A DNA stretch of 5,487 nucleotides from Candidatus Aminicenantota bacterium (GTDB lineage Bacteria > Acidobacteriota > Aminicenantia > Aminicenantales > Aminicenantaceae). Shown here in pieces: positions 1-5,270 of the stretch; positions within the stretch are counted from its first letter, which is position 1, and the number at the start of each line of letters is the position of its first letter. The notes beneath the pieces were generated by a model. The model was given only the letters and a program-made list of their open reading frames with translations. It made no database searches and was not told the DNA's origin. The translations under genes were made by a program, and so were the position numbers. The stretch is taken from positions 1 to 5,487 of the forward strand of contig DAOUYU010000125.1 of the NCBI GenBank assembly GCA_030673995.1, given 5' to 3'.

Positions 1-644
1 AAAACTAAATTATCAACAATCTTCTCAATTGTAGAATCATCTTTCATGTGCAGATTTAACAAGTTTGTTGCTATAGTACGGATTTCTTTCCGTGTACGTG
101 ATATTTTTCCAAGTACTTCTGGACTAATTCTACCTGCAAGAACCTTCAATGCTTCTGCTCTTCCATTAGAATCTAAATTCAATGTTTCTTTGATTAAGCT
201 ATAGTATCCATAAATATCCTCGACACAAGCGCCAACAAACTCATCTTTCTGACCTGTTTTAATTTGGAATTGAGGGTCAATTGGAGACAGAGATGCCAAT
301 GGTCCCATCTCTATAATATTAGCACCTAAAGCAATTAGAGTTGCAGCACTATGAGCCTTCCAAGGAACTAAAATATTGATTTCTTTACAGTATTCTCTAA
401 TTAAATTAATAAGAGGCCAGGGAGTATCTATTTGACCTCCAGAACTATGTAATAACAAATCTATTTTATCTCCTAAATTGCCTTCTTTTAGGATTTCGTA
501 AAACAATGACAATGCATCTTGAGCTATTTGAGTAGCAAATAATGGTTCAGGTTTCTTTTGACTAGTAAAAAAAGTTATAATTCTTCGTTTTCTATGTGCA
601 TAAAGTTTGTCAAATAATTCCTGCCTAGCATTAAAATCAGACAT
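1..644 (-). CDS. Serine dehydrogenase proteinase (SDH_sah family, ClpP/SppA-like fold), 3' part outside window
   Basis: The reverse strand is open from an ATG at 644-642 to the window edge (214 codons, no stop), so the C-terminus is missing. Visible motifs: HSSGG at residues 66-70, which fits the oxyanion-hole strand of ClpP-fold peptidases; KAHSAATLIALGA from residue 96, with Ser99 in the nucleophile position; and MGPLASLSPIDPQ at 113-125, the block that typifies SDH_sah (PF01972) proteins. Family members are about 280 residues and are thought to be Ser-Lys-type peptidases, often membrane-linked. No membrane segment or signal peptide is seen in this part, which starts with a charged helix (residues 7-21), so it is probably cytoplasmic. 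The start is supported by AGAGGA at 654-649, four bases upstream, and by an in-frame TGA upstream with no other start between. It has its own promoter at 711-740. The region looks more AT-rich than the rest of the window. The substrate cannot be inferred. The family call is firm. Confidence 0.85.
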   Translation of the reverse strand, partial: MSDFNARQELFDKLYAHRKRRIITFFTSQKKPEPLFATQIAQDALSLFYEILKEGNLGDKIDLLLHSSGGQIDTPWPLINLIREYCKEINILVPWKAHSAATLIALGANIIEMGPLASLSPIDPQFQIKTGQKDEFVGACVEDIYGYYSLIKETLNLDSNGRAEALKVLAGRISPEVLGKISRTRKEIRTIATNLLNLHMKDDSTIEKIVDNLV

Positions 645-710
645 TAGTTCCTCTATGCTTATAACTTTGATTTCTCATTTTTACGGGAAATGATTGCTCT
701 ACTGTTAAAA

Positions 711-740
711 ATTCTATCAAAATTCTATATTTTATGTCAA
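711..740 (-). promoter_or_regulatory. Sigma70-type promoter of the SDH_sah peptidase gene
   Basis: On the minus strand a perfect -35 TTGACA (740-735) is followed after 18 bases by TAGAAT (716-711), one mismatch from the consensus -10. Transcription would start near 704, giving a leader of about 60 bases before the ATG at 644. Twenty bases upstream of the -35 lies a short dyad, ACGCA-AA-TGCGT (760-771), which could be an operator but is too short to assert. Confidence 0.6.
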
Positions 741-814
741 GTTCTCTAATAAAAAACACACGCAAATGCGTCACAGATTTTGCTGAAACTTGCCTAATTA
801 TGGATAAGTTTTAC

Positions 815-886
815 TGGGTGAGAGAGGGATTTTTACCCTAACCCTTCGGATCCGGAGTCCGTCACTCTATAAAGCAGACTTCTCCC
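815..886 (-). pseudogene. Degenerate tRNA-Arg(CCG)-like sequence
   Basis: Read on the minus strand from GGGAGAA (886-880) to CCA (817-815), this 72-base stretch follows a tRNA plan. The anticodon arm is clear: ACGGA-CTCCGGA-TCCGA (862-846), with anticodon CCG at 855-853, loop U33 and purine 37, and four paired stem bases plus an A/A mismatch. It is preceded by ATAGAGTG, typical of the 3' side of a D-arm. An AGGG-TAAAAAT-CCCT hairpin stands in the T-arm position but lacks the conserved TTC. The acceptor strands GGGAGAA and CTCTCAC pair at five of seven positions. The D-loop appears shortened and no discriminator base fits before CCA. It therefore looks like a decayed tRNA or a partial copy left by integration at a tRNA gene rather than a working tRNA. 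A chance resemblance outside the anticodon arm is possible. Confidence 0.35.
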
Positions 887-1058
887 TGTGTGATCTTTTT
901 GTCACCAGAATTGCTTAAGATCGCCTAATTTTTGCAAAGGCTGCTTAAAGGAAATATGATTAAAATATATTATTTTAAAGGGAATACATGGTGCCAGGCG
1001 GACAGTCATGCTGTCATTTTTATACAACAAGAATTTGAGATTTTCGGATTAACTTCTT

Positions 1059-1773
1059 TCATTGTGTCCAAAGTGAATCCACAATTCTATACTTTACTAA
1101 ATAGGGGAGATGGTCTTCATCATGTTCAGATGTATAGAGAAAATTACCATCTATTTTCAGTATGCGACCCTTGATATTAATAAAAAAGCTGTCCAGAAAC
1201 CTTCCTTCCAAGTCATATAAATCAAACAAAGATCCTTTTTATATCATAGAGACGAGATTTTTTTCGCTCACTTGGTCTAACTTTACGCACAAATACAAGC
1301 CAGTCTTTAAAAGAGCCGATAAGTGTTTTGGATGAGCCTGGCTTGGTTTTATATTCTTTAACAAATTTTCCGTCATCATCCATCAAGATTATTTTTCTTT
1401 TCGAATAATCATAGATAAAGACTTTTGATTCTGAAATTGCGAAGTTATAATCTAATTGAATCTCTCCGGGACCTTCACCTTGTTTATATAAGTCAATAAG
1501 AAATTTTCCATCAGGGGAAAACTTCGGAAGATGCATCCTCTGGCTAGAGTGCCAGACATCCCGTAGGTAGATATTGCCGGATTTATCGATTTGAAGTTCA
1601 TTTGCGCCGTTATAATAATAATTTTCTCCTTCGCCATCTATTCGCATTACTTCCTTAAGCGTTAAGATCCGCCCAGGCTTCTTATTTAATGGTGTTTTAG
1701 GATTGTCGATTATCTGCTACACATGAGCAGAAACCAGGCCAATAATTAAATATAGAATGAAAGCTTTCTTTAT
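1059..1773 (-). pseudogene. Broken six-bladed beta-propeller protein, paralogue of the upstream lipoprotein
   Basis: This is a relic of a secreted propeller protein. A strong AAGGAGGG ribosome site (1784-1777) precedes ATA AAG AAA at 1773, where ATG would be expected. A hydrophobic signal-like stretch (KKAFILYLIIGLVSA) follows, then an in-frame TAG at 1719-1717. The frame continues with NPKTPLNKKPGR, a KSGNIYLRD blade, and the family hallmark KQGEGPGEIQ, and reads on to 1222. The C-terminus lies in another frame from about 1235 to a TGA at 1061-1059: GSLFDLYDLEGRFLDSF, then LKIDGNFLYTSEHDEDHLPY and LVKYRIVD, matching the end of the intact paralogue (EKMYLMETNEETGFSVVKRY). Compared with that paralogue, roughly 135 central residues are missing at the junction near 1235-1245. 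Start loss, nonsense, internal deletion and frame change together make it non-functional. Its reading frame was once coupled to the gene at 1802-2992. Confidence 0.85.
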
Positions 1774-1801
1774 TGTCCCTCCTTTTATCTGATCCCAGTT
1801 T

Positions 1802-2992
1802 TTAATTTTGAAGCGTTTTTTCCTCTAATTCCTTCCAGACTAGCCTGTACCTCTTCACAACACTAAATCCGGTTTCCTCATTCGTTTCCATCAAGTACAT
1901 TTTTTCCTTGAGAATTATAGCCGGATCTTTATCCAGCCAGACTTTGGCCTCGTAAGAACCATCCTCGCTAAAAATATCGTAAGCCTTAAGGACCTGGTCC
2001 TCTTCTTCTTTCTTTTCAAAAGTCTCAACCCAAAGATTTCCCCTGTCATCGATGAGCATTCGTGTGGTTATGGTTTTTACCTTTGGCGTCGACATCGCTT
2101 CAACAGCTTTTCTCATTTTTGAATCCTCTTCGTATCTCGCCAAGTATTCCTGGGCATCTTGACGTGTAAATGGAACCGGTTCATAGGGCCTCTCAATCTT
2201 CCTTATGACTTTTCCGGCCCTGTCATAAACTTCGATAATGTACTCATTATTTACCATATGATACAGTTGCTGACGTTCCAAATCACCGGCAAAAATGGAC
2301 ATAGGAGGATAAGCTGGAGCCAGTAAAACAGCAGCTCTTCCAATCGTATAAATTCTTGTCTTTTCATCTTTAAACTCACCAAAAGAGTTGATCTCACTGC
2401 CTGCAAAATCATACTCCCTGATAAAAAGCTTCCGGTCTTCCAGAGGATTGTTTTTCCCTCCAAATGTGTATTTTCTGAGAATTAAAGAAGAATTTGTTGC
2501 GAGATAAAGGAGGCCGAGGCTCTCTTCCCACTTAAAACTCTCGAGAAACTTCCCAGAAGAATCAAAGAGACTCGTCCTTTTCTGTCTCGAATCCATGACT
2601 AAAAATCTTCCATCTGGCAAAAAGGCCTGGTGGCCAATAGACTGGAATTCTCCGGGCCCCTGTCCCCGGCGTCCGATTGTCAGCTTATATTTACCATTTG
2701 GATCAAAAACTTTAATCGCATTGTCTTGAATATCTGTAATGTATATATTTTCATTCGGACCGACAACAAAACTCCTGGGTCGGAAAAGGATAATATTTAC
2801 CTCGTCGTCCTCCGGGTCAATGGCAAGTTCCTCTTCGAAAGAAAGCGTTCTCTTTGGATAGAGAGGTGTTTTAGTATTATAGATATACTCAATGCCATCA
2901 ATTATCTCCCTTCTCGCTTCCACACCGGGTTTGGCTTTACAGGCCGAGAAGATGAGAATAAAAATCAATAAAAGATATAGTTGTTTTTTCAT
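1802..2992 (-). CDS. Six-bladed beta-propeller lipoprotein (NHL-like, DUF5128-type)
   Basis: A 396-residue protein. Residues 1-18 form a lipoprotein-type signal: two lysines, a hydrophobic core, then FSAC with Cys18 as the likely lipidated residue (Phe at -3 is not the usual Leu). The mature part shows repeated blade signatures with turn motifs: GPNENIYITD (79-87), FDPNGKYKLTIG (96-107), the family hallmark RRGQGPGEFQ (108-117), FLPDGRFLVMD (124-134), FDSSGKFLESF (143-153), YDRAGKVIRKI (256-266), DDRGNLWVETF (315-325) and a closing blade around 334-385. Such proteins are predicted six-bladed propellers anchored in the cell envelope, probably for ligand or protein binding; no catalytic residues are known and I assign no substrate. 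The start is supported by GGAGGG six bases upstream of the ATG. The stop is 28 bases before the start of the decayed paralogue, in the same direction, so both were probably one transcript. Confidence 0.88.
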   Translation of the reverse strand: MKKQLYLLLIFILIFSACKAKPGVEARREIIDGIEYIYNTKTPLYPKRTLSFEEELAIDPEDDEVNIILFRPRSFVVGPNENIYITDIQDNAIKVFDPNGKYKLTIGRRGQGPGEFQSIGHQAFLPDGRFLVMDSRQKRTSLFDSSGKFLESFKWEESLGLLYLATNSSLILRKYTFGGKNNPLEDRKLFIREYDFAGSEINSFGEFKDEKTRIYTIGRAAVLLAPAYPPMSIFAGDLERQQLYHMVNNEYIIEVYDRAGKVIRKIERPYEPVPFTRQDAQEYLARYEEDSKMRKAVEAMSTPKVKTITTRMLIDDRGNLWVETFEKKEEEDQVLKAYDIFSEDGSYEAKVWLDKDPAIILKEKMYLMETNEETGFSVVKRYRLVWKELEEKTLQN

Positions 2993-3033
2993 TGAATTCC
3001 CTCCGAATCTTCTATCCTTTGCTTCTAATTACG

Positions 3034-3064
3034 ATTATAAAATAGAGAAGAATTCCCTTTTCAG
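3034..3064 (-). promoter_or_regulatory. Probable promoter of the propeller lipoprotein gene
   Basis: A perfect -10 TATAAT lies at 3039-3034 on the minus strand, about 42 bases before the ATG at 2992. The best -35 candidate is CTGAAA (3064-3059) at a long 19-base spacing, so the -35 is weak. The -35 region falls inside repeat copy 1, whose edge is at 3047, so the repeat may have replaced the original upstream promoter element. Confidence 0.4.
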
Positions 3065-3263
3065 CGGCTCTGGCTGAGTGAGCATCTTTCTTCCCATTTA
3101 CCCTTCAAATTATCATGATAATTATAAATCTCGACTCAAAAAGATGTCAAGGAGGGATTGAGAGCGAGGGATATGTCCCTGAAGCTGTTCAAGGCGCCCA
3201 AAGGCCCGGAAATTACGTAGACATCTCCTTATGGGAAAAGAAAAGAATCATGAAATATATCCG
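3047..3263. repeat. Direct repeat, copy 1 of 2 (about 217 bp or longer)
   Basis: The stretch starting GAAGAATTCCC recurs at 5271-5487 in the same orientation at a constant offset of 2224 bases. I count 11 substitutions and no indels over 217 bases, about 95% identity. The left edge is sharp: similarity is lost just upstream of 3044-3047, next to the -10 of the propeller gene. The right edge is unknown because copy 2 runs into the window end. None of the three plus frames gives a recognisable protein, and the substitutions do not suggest coding constraint. It could be an end of a mobile element, a non-autonomous element or a duplicated intergenic segment. Confidence 0.9.
3108..3123. repeat. 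16-bp perfect palindrome inside repeat copy 1
   Basis: AATTATCATGATAATT is self-complementary over all 16 bases. In copy 2 the equivalent bases read AATCATCGTGAGAATT, where three substitutions destroy the symmetry. It is therefore not conserved between copies and may be chance in AT-rich DNA, or a site lost in copy 2. Confidence 0.4.
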
Positions 3264-3441
3264 GCTCAGGTCTCAACCGCCATCAAGAAACGGGCCAATT
3301 CGCTCCAGAAATGGAGAATCACTGAAAAGAAAGAAGTTAGCGTAATGACCTCTACAGATCGCAGATCAGAACCGTCAACTTCCGTTGACGCTCAGAATCA
3401 CCAGGAATTATCAGCCCAGCGGCTTTCGCATATCGCTTGGA
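3264..3441. other. Unassigned stretch between repeat copy 1 and the transposase relic
   Basis: No gene is supported here. A plus-strand frame beginning with ATG at 3231 inside the repeat runs through to 3491 (86 codons). It has no ribosome site, no recognisable domain, and ends inside the transposase relic in a different frame, so I do not call it. The only visible structure is the small hairpin at 3373-3390. If the repeat unit is longer than the part seen in copy 2, this stretch may belong to it. Confidence 0.4.
3373..3390. repeat. Short perfect hairpin near the transposase relic
   Basis: CGTCAAC-TTCC-GTTGACG forms a 7-bp stem with a 4-base loop. It lies about 90 bases upstream of the REP-associated transposase relic, and such transposases act on small imperfect hairpins (REP sequences) that often flank their genes. 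No T-run follows, so it is not a convincing terminator. Only one copy is visible here, so a REP identity is a guess. Confidence 0.4.
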
Positions 3442-3470
3442 TTGAAATTCTCCATACAGTGATTTATACA
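3442..3470 (+). promoter_or_regulatory. Putative promoter of the transposase relic
   Basis: TTGAAA (3442-3447) and TATACA (3465-3470) are separated by 17 bases, each hexamer close to the sigma70 consensus. The former start codon position of the transposase relic (3479) is only 8 bases downstream. Because the gene is dead, selection no longer supports this site, and it may be coincidental. Confidence 0.35.
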
Positions 3471-3478
3471 AATACGTT

Positions 3479-3598
3479 CTGCCTAGAATAGCCCGTGCAG
3501 TCATACCAGATTGCCCTCACCATATCATTCAGCTTGGGAATCGCTGTCAAAATGAAATATGAGATCTTCGGTTATAGATTGAACTAGCGGTTATTTCT
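3479..3598 (+). pseudogene. N-terminal relic of a REP-associated tyrosine transposase (Y1_Tnp / RAYT)
   Basis: Read in frame from CTG at 3479 the translation is LPRIARAVIPDCPHHIIQLG, followed by NRCQNEI, a stop, DLRL, a stop, and IELAVIS. This matches the characteristic N-terminus of REP-associated tyrosine transposases (PF01797 family), usually of the form MPRxARxVxPxCPHHVxQRGNRRQ followed by a DYRLYxELL helix. The start codon is CTG instead of ATG, the usual Arg of QRGN is Leu, and two stops (TGA 3562-3564, TAG 3577-3579) interrupt it. The second replaces the Tyr expected in the RLY motif. Only about 40 codons remain. The HUH histidine pair and catalytic tyrosine of the full enzyme (about 150-230 residues) are gone. 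Intact relatives nick hairpin REP elements with a single-strand mechanism. This copy is inactive and marks the region as mobile-element debris. Confidence 0.7.
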
Positions 3599-3624
3599 AA
3601 TTTTCATACTAGTGAAAAAAAGCC

Positions 3625-3652
3625 TTGACTATTTTCTATCATTATATAAAAT
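3625..3652 (+). promoter_or_regulatory. Promoter of the DUF4143 ATPase, likely giving a leaderless mRNA
   Basis: TTGACT (3625-3630) is followed after 16 bases by TAAAAT (3647-3652). Only six bases separate this -10 from the ATG at 3659, so the normal initiation distance places +1 at or next to the A of the start codon. No Shine-Dalgarno-like sequence is present upstream of the ATG, which agrees with leaderless translation. Confidence 0.6.
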
Positions 3653-3656
3653 AGTC
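3627..3656. promoter_or_regulatory. Perfect 9-bp inverted repeat over the ATPase promoter (candidate operator)
   Basis: GACTATTTT (3627-3635) and AAAATAGTC (3648-3656) are exact reverse complements separated by 12 bases. The left arm shares four bases with the -35 and runs into the spacer; the right arm covers the -10 and reaches to three bases before the start codon. The half-site centres are about 21 bases apart, two helical turns, which would suit a dimeric repressor bound on one face. Because transcription should begin downstream, it would act as DNA rather than as an RNA hairpin. Confidence 0.55.
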
Positions 3657-3658
3657 TT

Positions 3659-4912
3659 ATGGCTATAACTCATATACTGGAGCAGTGGGCGCTCGATGAA
3701 CTATTCCTCCACAGCAGGATGTCCTTCATTTGTGGTCCTCGTCAAATAGGAAAGACCACACTTGCTCAGAGCCATCTGAAAAGAATCGAGCAGAGTCACA
3801 GCTATCATAATTGGGACAGCATCACTCTAAAACAGCAATTTGCATCAAATCCTCTTTTCTTCCTTGAAAATATGGCCTCTCCAGTGTTTCCTGAAACAAG
3901 CCTTCCAGAAGGGAGTCGTAAGTGGGTAGTCTTTGATGAAATCCACAAATACCCAAAATGGAAAAACATCCTTAAGAGTTACTATGATGAATGGAAAAAG
4001 AGCATTAATTTCGTCATCACGGGAAGTGCTCGCCTCGATTATCTTCGTCGGTCAGGTGATAGCCTTGTCGGCAGGTATTTTTTATTCAAAATGAATCCTC
4101 TACATCCCCATGATTTAACCGGTTTTTTTCTGGATCGAGAAACAATCTGGCATCCCAAAAACCCTCAGATTCCCTTCAGCGAGCCGAATAAAACTTTTCA
4201 AGACGCCACAAATCTTCTCTATGATCTCACAGGATTCCCTGAGCCTGTGAGCGTGGGTAAAAAAGATTTTTATGAGCGATGGAAAAACAACCATATTTCC
4301 TTGATTACAAGTGAGGATGTTCGGGATCTTTCGAAAATATCAAATGTTCAGAAGCTCCAGACGCTCCTATTTCTCCTGCCTGAACGAGTGGGAGCTCCCT
4401 TAAGTCTGAACAATCTGAAAAATGTACTGGAATGTGCTCATGCCTCTGTCAAGAATTGGCTTGAGGCTTTAAAAAAAGTCTATCTAGTATTTGATGTTGC
4501 GCCCTTCACAGCCCGGCTAAAAAGATCGGTTCTCAAGGAGCAAAAATACTATTTTTGGGATTGGGGGCTTCTTGAAAACAAGGGAAAGAGGTTTGAAAAT
4601 TTCATCGCTGTTCAGCTCAAAAGAGCTGTATCCGCCTGGAATGAATGGGGAAAAGGAGATTACCGCTTGATGTATGTCCGGACCAAAGACGGGCGAGAGG
4701 TTGACTTTGTGGTAACAGAAAAGAATATACCTTATCTCCTCGTTGAATGCAAAAAAGACGAAAAGCAGTTGGCCTCCAATCTAAGGTATTTTAAGGAGAG
4801 GATCGAGGTTCCTTTCGCATTTCAGGTGATTGAGTCGCCTCACTTTCTTAAACAGGTCGGAAAGGGAATTTTCATTCTCGGCCTGGATCGTTTTTTACAG
4901 ATATTACCTTGA
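3659..4912 (+). CDS. AAA+ ATPase with C-terminal DUF4143 / PD-(D/E)XK-like domain
   Basis: A 417-residue cytoplasmic protein of the archaeal/bacterial AAA_14-DUF4143 family. Residues 24-34 (ICGPRQIGKTT) are the Walker A loop, 89-95 (WVVFDEI) Walker B with Asp93-Glu94, and 118-124 (FVITGSA) the sensor-1 strand. SLVGRY at 135-140 carries a conserved Arg139 typical of the family. A winged-helix-like segment (about 236-285) precedes the C-terminal domain. There KRFENF (Glu313), REVDFVV (Asp349) and LLVECKK (Glu363, Lys365) give the E-D-ExK pattern of the PD-(D/E)XK nuclease fold with all key residues present. Length is normal for the family. The biological role of these ATPases is unsettled; nuclease activity is a prediction. 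ATG at 3659 is chosen because the promoter ends six bases upstream and the homologous start (short helix, then Walker A near residue 26) fits. The TGA ends at 4912, directly abutting a convergent peptidase relic. Confidence 0.88.
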   Translation: MAITHILEQWALDELFLHSRMSFICGPRQIGKTTLAQSHLKRIEQSHSYHNWDSITLKQQFASNPLFFLENMASPVFPETSLPEGSRKWVVFDEIHKYPKWKNILKSYYDEWKKSINFVITGSARLDYLRRSGDSLVGRYFLFKMNPLHPHDLTGFFLDRETIWHPKNPQIPFSEPNKTFQDATNLLYDLTGFPEPVSVGKKDFYERWKNNHISLITSEDVRDLSKISNVQKLQTLLFLLPERVGAPLSLNNLKNVLECAHASVKNWLEALKKVYLVFDVAPFTARLKRSVLKEQKYYFWDWGLLENKGKRFENFIAVQLKRAVSAWNEWGKGDYRLMYVRTKDGREVDFVVTEKNIPYLLVECKKDEKQLASNLRYFKERIEVPFAFQVIESPHFLKQVGKGIFILGLDRFLQILP

Positions 4913-5270
4913 TTATCTAAAACTATATTTTTCCAGAAGGAGATGTTCCTCAAAATATCTTCTGGCAGCTTCGAGAATGTACTGGCCGTTTCCACGTAAT
5001 GAATGGTCCTGCTCCGGGATAACGATCAGGTCAAAGGATTTTTCGGCCTTTATGAAGGCATCTACCATTTTCATGTTGGCTGTAAAAGGGGCATTGACAT
5101 CGCTTGTTCCGGCGATTAGGAGTAGTTTTCCCTTTAGACGTTAGGCCAAGCGGATGTTTAAGGCATACTCATAGCCCGCTCTGTTGTCTTGCCGCAGACC
5201 CATGTAGCGTTCGATCCCTTTTGCATGGTTGTAAAGGTCGACAACCGAGTAGTAGGCGATCCCGACAAGG
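4913..5270 (-). pseudogene. C-terminal fragment of an S9 family peptidase (prolyl oligopeptidase / DPP-IV type)
   Basis: The minus strand from about 5270 to a TAA at 4915-4913 encodes the end of an alpha/beta-hydrolase peptidase: VGIAYYSVVDLY, IERYMGLRQDN, AGYEYALNIRLA, then after a stop KGKLLLIAGTSDVNAPF, FDLIVIPEQDHSLRG and ILEAARRYFEEHL. GTSD (Asp at 5101-5099) and QDH (His at 5005-5003) hold the charge-relay Asp and His of clan SC. The nucleophile Ser motif would lie upstream and is absent. A TAA at 5143-5141 interrupts the same frame; Glu (GAA) or Asp is usual there, so a single G-to-T change could explain it. Upstream the frame runs straight into repeat copy 2 and loses similarity around 5262-5271. 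The relic is both truncated and nonsense-mutated. The intact enzymes are secreted or periplasmic peptide hydrolases of about 600-800 residues. Confidence 0.85.

Larger units (their letters stand above)
645..1058. other. Intergenic stretch between the SDH_sah gene and the propeller pseudogene
   Basis: No intact gene is supported here. It contains the peptidase leader and promoter (645-740), the tRNA-like relic (815-886), and about 170 bases of sequence without recognisable content before the end of the propeller pseudogene. A small plus-strand reading frame starting at 932 (TTG) or 956 (ATG) enters from this stretch but overlaps the antisense of the propeller C-terminus and is judged spurious. 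Confidence 0.5.

Noticed and set aside
1001..1020. GACAG-TCATG-CTGTC followed by ATTTTTAT, resembling a plus-strand terminator
   Set aside because: Only a 5-bp stem with an interrupted T-run and no plus-strand gene ending before it.
1452..1637. Second minus-strand frame within the propeller pseudogene
   Set aside because: Out of frame with the conserved propeller motifs and with no homology features of its own.
2630..2971. Plus-strand 113-codon frame
   Set aside because: Antisense to the well-supported propeller lipoprotein.
3115..3345. Plus-strand 76-codon frame in repeat copy 1
   Set aside because: No ribosome site, no recognisable motif; in copy 2 the same frame is not visible to its end, and substitutions between copies show no coding pattern.
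3108..3390. CRISPR or regularly spaced repeat array
   Set aside because: The palindromes here are single and unrelated in sequence; no regular spacing or repeated unit is present.
3231..3491. Plus-strand 86-codon frame from the repeat into the transposase relic
   Set aside because: No Shine-Dalgarno, no family resemblance, and it ends within the out-of-frame transposase relic. Kept only as a possibility in the unassigned stretch.
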